Shown one piece after another: positions 43,739 to 52,380 of a stretch of 64,000 nucleotides of DNA. The DNA is taken from assembly GCA_964246745.1 (NCBI GenBank), contig CAXTRK010000007.1, positions 43,803-107,802 on the forward strand. Direction: 5' to 3'. A program made the position numbers and the translations under genes. The notes under the pieces were generated by a model. That model worked only from the letters and a program-made list of their open reading frames with translations, ran no database searches and was not told the DNA's origin. How positions within the stretch are numbered: position 1 is the first letter of the stretch; the number at the start of each line of letters is the position of its first letter. This DNA comes from Lichenicoccus sp964246745. Lineage in GTDB: Bacteria; Pseudomonadota; Alphaproteobacteria; Acetobacterales; Acetobacteraceae.

Positions 43739-44506
43739 ATGGACGAGACCGTAAGGATCGCCGAGCAGGACGGCGTCGTCGAGATCCGGCTGAACCGGGT
43801 GGAGAAGAAGAACGCTCTCAACTTCGCAATGTACGAAGCCTGCACGGCGGCGCTTCTCGAAGGCTGCTGCCGCGACAGCGTGCGGGTGTTCCTGATCACC
43901 GCGGAGGGCGCGACCTTCACCGCCGGGAACGACATCGGCGATTTTCTGCGCGCCGGCGCTGGCGCCGACCTCGGCCCGTCTCCGGGAGGACGCTTCATCG
44001 AGTCGCTGGCGCGATGCGGCAAGCCGATCGTGGCCGCGGTGCAGGGAGCGGCGATCGGCATCGGCACCACGCTGCTGCTGCATTGCGACCTTGTCTATGC
44101 CAGTCCGGAGGCAAGCCTTTCGGTGCCGTTCGTCTCGATGGGCCTGGTCCCCGAAGCCGGATCAAGTCTGCTGATGCCGGCGCTGCTGGGCCGCCAGCGC
44201 GCGGCCCGTCTGTTGCTGCTCGGCGAGTCGATGAGCGCCGAGGAGGCTCGCGAGGCCGGCCTGGTCAGCGGCATCGTGCCGCTCGATCACCTCCGCGCGC
44301 ACGCCCGCGACAAGGCCAGGACGCTCGCCGGCAGGCCGCAGGCGGCGCTTGCCGCCTCACGCGCGCTGATGCGCCCGGACAGTGAGGCGCTGGCCGCGCA
44401 CATGCAGCGCGAGATGGAGGCATTCGGACGTGCCGTCCGCGGGCACGAAGCGCGCGAGGCGTTTGCCGCCTTCCTGGAAAAGCGCGCGCCGGTGTTCGCG
44501 GCCTGA
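43739..44506 (+). CDS. Enoyl-CoA hydratase/isomerase family protein
   Basis: A 255-aa crotonase-fold protein. ATG 43739 follows GGGAGGAGAG. The oxyanion-hole segments are TFTAGNDIGDFL and GAAIGIGTTLLLHCDLVYAS; a glutamate equivalent to one of the catalytic pair lies in MGLVPEAGSSLL. The usual second glutamate is not obvious, so isomerase or other crotonase chemistry is possible. Divergent from the HSDL2-like SDR; both may act in acyl-CoA metabolism. Confidence 0.88.
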   Translation: MDETVRIAEQDGVVEIRLNRVEKKNALNFAMYEACTAALLEGCCRDSVRVFLITAEGATFTAGNDIGDFLRAGAGADLGPSPGGRFIESLARCGKPIVAAVQGAAIGIGTTLLLHCDLVYASPEASLSVPFVSMGLVPEAGSSLLMPALLGRQRAARLLLLGESMSAEEAREAGLVSGIVPLDHLRAHARDKARTLAGRPQAALAASRALMRPDSEALAAHMQREMEAFGRAVRGHEAREAFAAFLEKRAPVFAA

Positions 44507-44643
44507 CCGATGACGCCTGATCCATGGCGATACGGAAACATTGGCTTTGCCGACCGTTATGGGTGAAAAGCAGCGGCTCAGCCTGCCTGCGGCGTTTTGC
44601 CGTATCTTGAGTTTGACCGCCTAACTGGGAGCACGACGCCTCA

Positions 44644-44967
44644 ATGACCAGCACTCCAAAACCGAAAACACCCAAGCCGAAAAAGGCCGAGGCCACCAAG
44701 GTTGCGCCGCCAAAGTCTGGCGCCGCGCCGAACGCGCTGCAGAAGCCTTTGCAGCCCTCGGCGGAACTCGCCGTCGTTGTCGGCTCGGGGAAGCTGCCGC
44801 GCGGCGAGGTGGTCAGCAAGGTCTGGGACTATATCAAGAAGAACAATCTCCAGAATCCTGAGAACAAACGCGAAATTGTCGCCGACGCGGCGCTGAAAAA
44901 GGTCTTTGGCAAAGACAAGGTGACGATGTTCGAGATGAACAAGCATCTCGCCAACCATCTTTCCTAG
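44644..44967 (+). CDS. SWIB/MDM2 domain protein
   Basis: A 107-aa protein. A Lys/Pro/Ala-rich basic tail (1-30) leads into a SWIB domain (about 33-107), with LPRGEVVSKVWDYIKKNNLQNPENKREI and FEMNKHLANHL. SWIB is best known from eukaryotic chromatin complexes, and stand-alone copies occur in chlamydiae and many proteobacteria, where a nucleoid or transcription role is suspected. The stop lies inside an 18-base tandem duplication. Confidence 0.9.
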   Translation: MTSTPKPKTPKPKKAEATKVAPPKSGAAPNALQKPLQPSAELAVVVGSGKLPRGEVVSKVWDYIKKNNLQNPENKREIVADAALKKVFGKDKVTMFEMNKHLANHLS

Positions 44968-44990
44968 TATGTCCATCTTTCCTAGTATGT
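44955..44990 (+). repeat. 18-base perfect tandem duplication at the SWIB gene end
   Basis: The unit CCATCTTTCCTAGTATGT occurs at 44955-44972 and again at 44973-44990. The first copy holds the last codons and the TAG stop of the SWIB gene; the second copy repeats this stop in frame, so the protein is unchanged. It looks like a recent slippage duplication. Confidence 0.95.
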
Positions 44991-45054
44991 AACGGGTGGG
45001 AGCATCCCGGCGGCCGGGCAAGTTGCCTGCTCCCGGTTTGCTCTTCGCCGTTGT

Positions 45055-46053
45055 TCAGACCAGCTTGACGAGCTGCTTGCCGACATTCCTGCCCTTGAGC
45101 AGACCGATGAAGGCGTCAGGCGCCGAGGCCAGGCCCTCGGCGATGGTCTCGCGGAACTTCAGCCTGCCTTGCCCGACCAGGCCGCCGAGCTCGCCAAGCG
45201 CCGCCGGCCAGTCCGCCATATGCTCGGAGACGATGAAGCCTTCGAGCCGCAGGCGGGAGACAAGGATCAGAGCGGGAGTACGCATCACCAGCGGCTCGCC
45301 GTCATAGCCGGCGATCGCGCCGCAGACGGCGATCCGGCCAAACGGGTTCATCGCCAGCATGACGGAGTCGAGGATCGCGCCGCCCACATTGTCGAAATAG
45401 CCATCGACACCATTGGGCGCGGCTTCGCGAAGCGCTCGATCGAGGGTGCCGGCCTTGTAGTCGAGGCAGGCATCGAAGCCGAGTTCGTCGGTCACGATGC
45501 TGCATTTCTCGGGTCCCCCGGCAATGCCGACGACGCGGCAGCCTTTCAGCTTGGCGAGTTGGCCAACCACGCTGCCGACGGCGCCGCTCGCGGCACTGAC
45601 CACCACCGTCTCCGCAGGCTTTGGAGCGCAAATCCGGTTCAGTCCGTACCAGGCAGTGACCCCCGGCATGCCGACCGGTCCAAGATAGGCGGAAAGCGGC
45701 ACGCGTGTGTCGTCCACGCGCTGCATTGCCGAGCCATCGCTGGTGCCAAACTCCTGCCAGCCGAACATGCCGACCGCCTTGGCGCCCACCTGCCAGTCCA
45801 GGTTGCGCGACTCGACCACCTCGCCCACGGTTCCGCCGATCATCACCGCGCCGAGCGGCTGCGGCGCGGCATAGGACTTGGTGTCGTTCATGCGTCCGCG
45901 CATGTACGGGTCGAGCGACAGATAGTGGTTGCGCACACGCACCTGGCCGTCTTGCAGTGGCTCGAGCGGCGCCTCGACAAGACGGAAGTTGTCCGGCCGC
46001 ACCGCGCCTGTCGGGCGGCTGGCAAGCACTATCTGGTGGTTCATCTCAGCCAT
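45055..46053 (-). CDS. NADP-dependent MDR oxidoreductase (LTB4DH/CurA-like)
   Basis: A 332-aa zinc-free medium-chain reductase. Motifs: YLSLDPYMRGRM at the N-terminal domain, GVTAWYGLNRI, the cofactor loop AASGAVGSVVGQLAKLKGCRVVGIAGG, and YFDNVGG, all typical of the leukotriene B4 dehydrogenase/alkenal reductase group. It probably reduces alpha,beta-unsaturated carbonyls with NADPH. It stands alone and is divergent from cysD. Confidence 0.92.
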   Translation of the reverse strand: MAEMNHQIVLASRPTGAVRPDNFRLVEAPLEPLQDGQVRVRNHYLSLDPYMRGRMNDTKSYAAPQPLGAVMIGGTVGEVVESRNLDWQVGAKAVGMFGWQEFGTSDGSAMQRVDDTRVPLSAYLGPVGMPGVTAWYGLNRICAPKPAETVVVSAASGAVGSVVGQLAKLKGCRVVGIAGGPEKCSIVTDELGFDACLDYKAGTLDRALREAAPNGVDGYFDNVGGAILDSVMLAMNPFGRIAVCGAIAGYDGEPLVMRTPALILVSRLRLEGFIVSEHMADWPAALGELGGLVGQGRLKFRETIAEGLASAPDAFIGLLKGRNVGKQLVKLV

Positions 46054-46267
46054 CGATCGTCACTCCGAGCGGTTTGCAGACCTTTATCTGCGCCCCTCCC
46101 TGTGCGTAGGCAACTCGGTGTGAGCCTGCTGGGCACCTCTGCTTGACGCGGTAATTGAGTGCGAATACTCACCGCCCCCTGTTGAAAGGCAGGCAACGCC
46201 TCTTCAATCCAGACTTCATCGCCACCGGGCTGTATGATCCAGCGCCATCGCGGGACTGTCTCACCTC

Positions 46268-47170
46268 ATGATCACGCTCACCCATCTCCAGCGGCTCGAG
46301 GCGGAGTCGATCCACATCATGCGCGAAGTGGCGGCCGAGACCGAGCATCCGGTGATGCTCTACTCCGTGGGCAAGGACTCCGCGGTCATGCTGCATCTCG
46401 CGCGCAAGGCGTTCTTCCCATCGTCTCCGCCGTTCCCGCTGCTGCATGTCGACACGACCTGGAAGTTCAAGGCAATGTATGAGCTGCGCGACCGCATGGC
46501 GGCCGAAAGCGGCATGCACTTGCTGGTCCATCAGAATCCAGAGGCGGTTCGCAGGGGGATCAACCCGTTCGACCACGGTTCGGCCGTGCATACCGACCTG
46601 TGGAAGACCGAAGGCCTCAAGCAGGCGCTGGACAAGTTCGGCTTCGATGCGGCGTTCGGCGGCGCCAGGCGCGACGAGGAGAAGAGCCGCGCCAAGGAAC
46701 GGATCTTCTCGTTCCGCACAGCCAATCACCGCTGGGACCCGAAGAACCAGCGGCCGGAGCTTTGGCGTCTCTACAACAGCCGCAAGAACAAGGGCGAAAG
46801 CATCCGCGTCTTTCCGCTCTCGAACTGGACGGAACTCGATATCTGGCAATATATCCACCTCGAATCGATCGAGATCGTGCCGCTCTATCTGGCGGCGGTG
46901 CGGCCGACGGTGGAGCGCGACGGCATGATCCTTATGGTCGATGACGAGCGTTTCCGCCTGGCTCCGGGCGAGAGGGTCGAGCCGCGCTCGATCCGCTTCC
47001 GCACCTTGGGCTGCTATCCGCTGACCGGCGCCGTGCAGAGCGAGGCGAGCACGCTGCCCGCCGTCATCCAGGAGATGCTGCTCACCACCACCTCCGAGCG
47101 GCAGGGGCGCGCGATCGATCACGACCAGTCCGCGTCGATGGAGAAGAAGAAGCAGGAAGGATATTTCTGA
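46268..47170 (+). CDS. cysD: Sulfate adenylyltransferase subunit 2
   Basis: A 300-aa small subunit of ATP sulfurylase (PP-loop ATPase). The PP-loop is LYSVGKDSAVMLHLARKAF; LLHVDTTWKFKAMYELRD and FGGARRDEEKSRAKERIFSF follow. It activates sulfate to APS with the CysN GTPase. The stop overlaps the ATG of cysNC, so the two subunits are made together. Length is normal. Confidence 0.97.
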   Translation: MITLTHLQRLEAESIHIMREVAAETEHPVMLYSVGKDSAVMLHLARKAFFPSSPPFPLLHVDTTWKFKAMYELRDRMAAESGMHLLVHQNPEAVRRGINPFDHGSAVHTDLWKTEGLKQALDKFGFDAAFGGARRDEEKSRAKERIFSFRTANHRWDPKNQRPELWRLYNSRKNKGESIRVFPLSNWTELDIWQYIHLESIEIVPLYLAAVRPTVERDGMILMVDDERFRLAPGERVEPRSIRFRTLGCYPLTGAVQSEASTLPAVIQEMLLTTTSERQGRAIDHDQSASMEKKKQEGYF

Positions 47171-49095
47171 TGCAGCTTGGTTACGTGGAAGGCGGGCACG
47201 CCTACCAGGCGCCCGATCTGGCCGCGCGGGATATCGACGCCTATCTGGCGCGGCATCAGAACAAGTCGCTGCTTCGTTTCATCACCTGCGGCTCCGTCGA
47301 TGATGGCAAATCCACCCTGATCGGACGGCTGCTCTACGACAGCAAGATGATCTTCGAGGACCAGCTCGCCGCCCTCGAAGCGGACAGCCGACGCGTCGGC
47401 ACGCAAGGCCAGAACATCGACTTCGCGCTGCTGGTCGACGGGCTCGCCGCCGAGCGCGAGCAGGGCATCACCATCGACGTCGCCTACCGCTTTTTCGCCA
47501 CCGACAAGCGCAAGTTCATCGTCGCCGACACGCCCGGGCACGAGCAGTACACACGCAACATGGTGACCGGCGCCTCGACCGCCGAACTCGCGGTGATCCT
47601 GATCGATGCGCGCAAGGGCGTGCTCACCCAGACGCGACGGCACAGCTTCCTTGCCCATATGATCGGTATCCGCAACCTGGTGCTGGCAGTCAACAAGATG
47701 GACCTGATCGACTACGACCAGGCGAAATACGACGCCATCGTTGCCGACTACGCGGTGTTCGCCGCCTCGATCGGCGTTGCGGGATTCACGCCGATGCCGA
47801 TCTCGGGGTTCGTCGGCGACAACATCACCGAGCTTTCCGCGCGGACGCCGTGGTATTCCGGCCCGACCCTGATCCAGCATCTCGAAACCGTGGAGCTCGA
47901 CACCGACGCCGATCAGGCCAAGCCATTCCGCATGCCGGTGCAATGGGTCAACCGCCCCAATCTCGACTTCCGCGGCTTCTCCGGCCTGATCGCAAGCGGC
48001 GGCATCGCCGCGGGCGACATGGTGCGCGTGCTGCCCTCTGGCAGGAACTCGACGGTCTCGCGAATTGCCACGGCGGGCGGCGATCTCGAGCGCGCCGTCG
48101 CCGGGCAGTCGGTGACGCTGTGCCTCACGGACGAGATCGACTGCTCGCGCGGCGACGTGCTGTGCGCAGCCGCCGCACCCGCGCAGGTCGCCGACCAGTT
48201 CGAGGCCAGCATCGTCTGGATGGCCGATGAGCCGATGCTGCCTGGTCGCCCGTATCTGCTGAAGCTCGCCACCCAGACGGTGAGCGCTACCGTGCAGGCG
48301 CCGAAATATCAGATCAAAGTCAACACGATGGAGCACCTGGCCGCGAAGACGCTGGAGCTGAACGCGATTGGGGTCGCCAATCTTTCCACCGACAAGCCGC
48401 TCATCTTTGAGCCCTACGCCGAAAACCGCGACCTCGGCGGCTTCATCCTGATCGACAAGCTGAGCCACGCCACCATCGCCGCGGGAACGCTGCACTTCTC
48501 GCTGCGGCGCAGCCAGAACGTGCATTGGCAGGCGATCGACATCAGCCGCGAGGCCCATGCGCGACTGAAAAACCAGCGCCCGGCGGTGCTGTGGTTCACC
48601 GGCCTGTCCGGCGCCGGCAAGTCGAGCATCGCCAACCTGGTCGAGAAGAAGCTGCACCGGATGAACCGGCACACGTTTCTGCTGGACGGCGACAACGTCC
48701 GGCACGGCCTGAACAAGGATCTCGGTTTTACCGGCGCGGACCGCATCGAGAATATCCGCAGGGTCGGCGAGGTGGCGAAGCTCATGACCGATGCCGGTTT
48801 GATCGTGATCACCGCCTTCATCTCACCGTTCCGCGCCGAACGGCAGTTGGTGCGCGACATGATGGCGCCCGGCGAGTTCATCGAGATCCATGTCGACACG
48901 CCGCTCGCGGTCGCAGAGGGGCGCGACGTCAAGGGTCTCTACAAGAAGGCGCGCGCCGGCCAGCTCGCGAACTTCACCGGCATCGACAGCCCTTACGAGC
49001 CGCCCGCCGCCCCGGAAATCCGTATTGATACGACCAGGCTGAGCGCCGAGCAGGCGGCGCAATCAATCGTGGACGAACTGCTCGGCTTTGGCTGA
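47170..49095 (+). CDS. cysNC: Bifunctional sulfate adenylyltransferase subunit 1 / APS kinase
   Basis: A 641-aa fusion. Residues about 30-450 form the CysN GTPase: P-loop GSVDDGKST at 41-49, DTPGHEQYTRN, and NKMDLID. Residues about 465-641 form the APS kinase: P-loop GLSGAGKSS at 478-486 and LDGDNVRHGLNKDLGF. With CysD it produces PAPS, used for sulfite reduction or for sulfotransferases, as in NodQ. No PAPS reductase or sulfite reductase gene is nearby; the neighbouring genes are glycosyltransferases. Confidence 0.97.
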   Translation: MQLGYVEGGHAYQAPDLAARDIDAYLARHQNKSLLRFITCGSVDDGKSTLIGRLLYDSKMIFEDQLAALEADSRRVGTQGQNIDFALLVDGLAAEREQGITIDVAYRFFATDKRKFIVADTPGHEQYTRNMVTGASTAELAVILIDARKGVLTQTRRHSFLAHMIGIRNLVLAVNKMDLIDYDQAKYDAIVADYAVFAASIGVAGFTPMPISGFVGDNITELSARTPWYSGPTLIQHLETVELDTDADQAKPFRMPVQWVNRPNLDFRGFSGLIASGGIAAGDMVRVLPSGRNSTVSRIATAGGDLERAVAGQSVTLCLTDEIDCSRGDVLCAAAAPAQVADQFEASIVWMADEPMLPGRPYLLKLATQTVSATVQAPKYQIKVNTMEHLAAKTLELNAIGVANLSTDKPLIFEPYAENRDLGGFILIDKLSHATIAAGTLHFSLRRSQNVHWQAIDISREAHARLKNQRPAVLWFTGLSGAGKSSIANLVEKKLHRMNRHTFLLDGDNVRHGLNKDLGFTGADRIENIRRVGEVAKLMTDAGLIVITAFISPFRAERQLVRDMMAPGEFIEIHVDTPLAVAEGRDVKGLYKKARAGQLANFTGIDSPYEPPAAPEIRIDTTRLSAEQAAQSIVDELLGFG

Positions 49096-49100
49096 GTGGC

Positions 49101-50174
49101 TCAGTCGACACCCATCTGCACCGATCGGATCTCCTCCAGCAGATTTGCAAACTGGTCGCGTATGCTGGCGGGGGGAGCCGCTGTGGCGCGGTCGGCGGCG
49201 ACGTTCCACAGGCTGGTCGACAGGATGCCGTGCGTGGCCCGGTAGTCGAGGTCCGGTGAATCGCGCAGCGGCACCAGATAGCGATCATCGACGATGCCGT
49301 GGGCGGTGAGGAACGGCTCGAAATCGCGGATCAGGTTGAAGCCGAGCGGCCGCACTGCATGCTCCAGCCGCTGGTTGAAGGCGTGGTGCATGGCAGTGCG
49401 GGCGGCCAGGCTGTCGGCGCCGATCTCTTCGGCCAGGGGCGCCTCCCGCCCGGCTTGCCAGACCGGCGGGAACAGGCCGGCGATCCAGTGTGATGCGCGC
49501 GACGACGCGGGTACCAGTTCGGCAAGGAAGGCGGCATAGGCGGCGATCCGCGGCTCGGCGAAAGCCAGTAAGGCGGTCAGGTCATGGTGTCTTGCCTGCA
49601 CGTCCGACTGGCCGAATTTCCAGATCGTGGGCATGGTCTGCGGCGGCAGCAGCGATTGCTTCGGTGTTTTCAGCAACGCATCGAGGCCTTCGAAGGGCGC
49701 CATCGCCAGCGGACAGATCCATCGCTCGCCGGCGCTGGCGCCGCGACGGTAGAGGCCGGCCGAATGGTCTCCCAGGATCAGCACCGGGACGCCGCCCATC
49801 GCGCGCAGCCGATCGATCCTGCCGCCATTCGCCGCCAGAGTGGCAATGCTGCGGACATGGGTGCCGGTCCAGGCGGTGACCAGGGCGGTCAGGATGTTGC
49901 GTATATAGAGATGGTTGCGCGCAGGCAGCTTGCGCAGCCGGTCGATGGCGGCGAGATCGAGCCCCGTGCGGAAGATCCGGCCTTCGGCAAAGCCGTAACG
50001 CAGAAAATGCAGCGTGCCGGCGTCATCGTCATCAAGCGACGCCTCCAGGTCGGCGAAGCAGCCGCGATAGACATCGCCGGAAAAGCCGGTTCTCCGCAGC
50101 GCCGCCACTATCTCGGCAAGAGTGACCGGCTCAAGCCAGCGTGTCACCTGTTCCTCGTCAGCATTCTGTTTCAC
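49101..50174 (-). CDS. Uncharacterised glycan-locus protein
   Basis: A 357-aa protein with no confident domain. GTG 50174 overlaps the stop of the upstream glycosyltransferase remnant (GTGA), which shows it was built as part of that operon. The first 70 residues (IVAALRRTGFSGDVYRGCFADLE, FLRYGFAEGRIF) resemble the short helical region at the start of acetobacterial glycosyltransferases. The middle has VPVLILGDHSAGLYRR, loosely like an SGNH/GDSL esterase block, then a helical C-terminus. A glycan-modifying role is inferred only from location. Convergent with cysNC. Confidence 0.55.
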   Translation of the reverse strand: MKQNADEEQVTRWLEPVTLAEIVAALRRTGFSGDVYRGCFADLEASLDDDDAGTLHFLRYGFAEGRIFRTGLDLAAIDRLRKLPARNHLYIRNILTALVTAWTGTHVRSIATLAANGGRIDRLRAMGGVPVLILGDHSAGLYRRGASAGERWICPLAMAPFEGLDALLKTPKQSLLPPQTMPTIWKFGQSDVQARHHDLTALLAFAEPRIAAYAAFLAELVPASSRASHWIAGLFPPVWQAGREAPLAEEIGADSLAARTAMHHAFNQRLEHAVRPLGFNLIRDFEPFLTAHGIVDDRYLVPLRDSPDLDYRATHGILSTSLWNVAADRATAAPPASIRDQFANLLEEIRSVQMGVD

Positions 50175-51129
50175 GAAGCTTTCTCCACTCTGCGGCTGAC
50201 ACGCAAGACACTGTCATGCAGGATACGGCACAGGCTGTCGACATACTGCACGCGATCGTCTTCACGTGTCAGCCGATTGATCGCGCCGCGCCGGACCGTG
50301 TTCCAGGTCTTTGCATTGCCAAAGAGCGCCATCACCGCATCGGCGAAGGCTTGTGGATCGTCGGTGCCGCCGACGATGATCTCGGCGCCAGCGCCATCAT
50401 CGTCAGCGCAAACTGGTTGTGCAGTACGATAATGACGCTCAATGCTGGGACCTGTGCGTCGGAGAGCGCGAAGTTGATCGTCCGCCGTGCGAGTTGCGGC
50501 AGCATGGACTCCGCGGCGCGACCGAACAGTTGCTTGGATTGCGGCTCGGCAACCGGCTGGATGGTGTGTCCCAGCGTTCCAGTGGCAAGCCGCGACAGCC
50601 AGTGGGCGAACGGATCGCGCAGGGCGCCTGCTTCGAGATCGGCCTGCACGCGTCCGCTCGACGCATAGTGCAGCAGATCGATATCGGCGTGCGTACGCCG
50701 CCGCTCGGCGGCGCCATGTCGGACGAGCAGCCCGCGGGTGATCTCCGGATAGAGGCTGAGACAGAAGCGCTCGGAGAACAGCCAGTGCGGCGACCGTGCC
50801 CGCCAGCCATCATGGCAGTAATGCGCAAAGCCGGAGGGAAAGCCGCCAGCGGCGGCGAAGGCCGCCACGTCCGGGTTCTGGCGCAAGTACCACATCTCGT
50901 CGAAGAACATGTTCGGCGAGTGGCCAAGCCCGGCGCCATGTTCAAGGTAGAACCGTTCCGCCTCGGTAATGCCGAGCGCCTGCATCCGTGCCGCGGCATC
51001 GGGCGTGCGTCGTAGGTACCATGCGCCATCGAACACCAACCAGGCCGCCCGGCGTATTGGCCCAACAGGTTCAATTACACCCGAAAACGGAATGACTGAC
51101 CCCATGCGAGGACCCTGCGGGCGGATCAT
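50171..51129 (-). pseudogene. Deleted multidomain glycosyltransferase
   Basis: The 5' part (51129 to about 50395) encodes an N-terminal region typical of acetobacterial glycosyltransferases (FDGAWYLRRTPDAA, FFDEMWYLRQNPDV, HYCHDGWRARSP). The first strand of a GT2 domain (ALSVIIVLHNQFALTMMALA) follows. The frame then leaves homology and stops at 50332. In another frame, from about 50395 to the TGA at 50173-50171, a GT4-like C-terminus can be read (EIIVGGTDDPQAFADAVMAL, then RGAINRLTREDDRVQYVDSL). The join shows GGCGC-T-GGCGC. The simplest reading is an out-of-frame internal deletion that removed most of both catalytic domains. Confidence 0.75.
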
Positions 51130-51363
51130 CCTGATAACGAAATGCTCTCAAACGCAAGCATTTTGCTACGGCAAGATGCGGTTTTATATCGAAATTGACG
51201 CCGCGGTCACCGCGATCGCCATAGTCTCCGCCGGCGAGACAAGTTGCCGAGAACCATATCTCAGTGCAGGACTATTTTGTTGCGAAAAGATGATCGAGGA
51301 CGAGATCTTTCTCCCTATTTCGCGAGCGCGGCGATAGCATCGGTCCCGATATGGATTGCGGGA

Positions 51364-52380
51364 GTGCGACGCCGCGTGCAGGACTTTGCCCACAACCAGG
51401 ACGCCGGCCATCGCGACATCCGTGTGCTGATCTGCGGCGACGCGCTCCTGGAATCGGAGGCAAACGCGCAGGTCCGCGGCTCGATCCATGACGGCTGGGT
51501 CGACTGCCTGGAAGCGTCGCGTGTCTCCTCGGCGAGTCTCGCCGCCGCTGCCCCGGCGATCGCTTTCGCGCGGCCGAACCTGGTTCTCTGCATCGGCTCC
51601 TATCTCCCCGAGACCGCCTACTTTGGCGAACTCGCACGCGCCGCGCGCGACGCAGGCGCCGTGACCGCCTTCTGGACCACGGAAGACCCTTACGAAAAGG
51701 ACGCAAGCTACCGCATCGAGGCGCATTTCGACGCCATCTTCACCTGCGACCGCGCGACACAGCCGTTCTACGATCATCCGCGCGTCTTCCATCTGCCGCT
51801 CGGCGGCTGTCCGCATCGGCACTACGTGGCCCTGCCCGACGCCGCCGCCCCACAGCCGATCGACGTGCTGTTCTGCGGCGTCGCCTTCGCCAATCGGCGC
51901 GATGTCATCGCCCGACTGATGCCCAGTCTCGACGGGCTGCGTGTGTCGGTGATCGGGCCAGGCTGGGAGGGCATGGGGGCGGGCTTCTCCAATCAGCGCG
52001 TCAGCAAGAAGCGGCTGATCGAACTCTATTCGCAATCCAAGATCGTTCTCAATCTGGGCCGAAGCCTCAATTTCGAGAACGCGCGCTACCGGATTGCTCC
52101 CTCCACGCCAGGGCCGCGCACATTCGAGGCGGCCATGGCCGGCGGCCTGCAGTTCTTCCACGACGAAACTTCGGAAATCCGCGACTATTTCGCCGAGGAT
52201 GAGGTTCCTGGCTTCTCCGCGCTGTTCGATTTCCGACGGTTGCTGCGGGATTATCTGTCCGCGCCGGAACTTCGCGCCGCCACCGTGCGGCGCGCGCAGC
52301 GTCACGCCCTTGAGGCGCACAGCTATGCCAGCCGTGCCCGGCAGATGCTGCGCTGCCTGTCGAGCGAGGGTCTGTTGTGA
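51364..52380 (+). CDS. CgeB-like glycosyltransferase (cassette 1)
   Basis: About 338 aa from GTG 51364; the frame is open from 51244, but alignment with the paralogue at 58007 puts the first conserved strand (RVLICGDALLESEANAQV) just after this GTG, and GTG 51376 is also possible. CgeB/DUF3880-type GT-B pattern: FWTTEDPYEKDASYRIEAHF, VFHLPLGGCPHRHY, DVLFCGVAFANRR, VLNLGRSLNFENARYRI, and GPRTFEAAMAG. Its stop overlaps the next start (GTGA). It probably transfers a sugar to a cell-surface or flagellar polymer; donor and acceptor are unknown. First gene of the 51.4-62.4 kb operon. Confidence 0.85.
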   Translation: MRRRVQDFAHNQDAGHRDIRVLICGDALLESEANAQVRGSIHDGWVDCLEASRVSSASLAAAAPAIAFARPNLVLCIGSYLPETAYFGELARAARDAGAVTAFWTTEDPYEKDASYRIEAHFDAIFTCDRATQPFYDHPRVFHLPLGGCPHRHYVALPDAAAPQPIDVLFCGVAFANRRDVIARLMPSLDGLRVSVIGPGWEGMGAGFSNQRVSKKRLIELYSQSKIVLNLGRSLNFENARYRIAPSTPGPRTFEAAMAGGLQFFHDETSEIRDYFAEDEVPGFSALFDFRRLLRDYLSAPELRAATVRRAQRHALEAHSYASRARQMLRCLSSEGLL

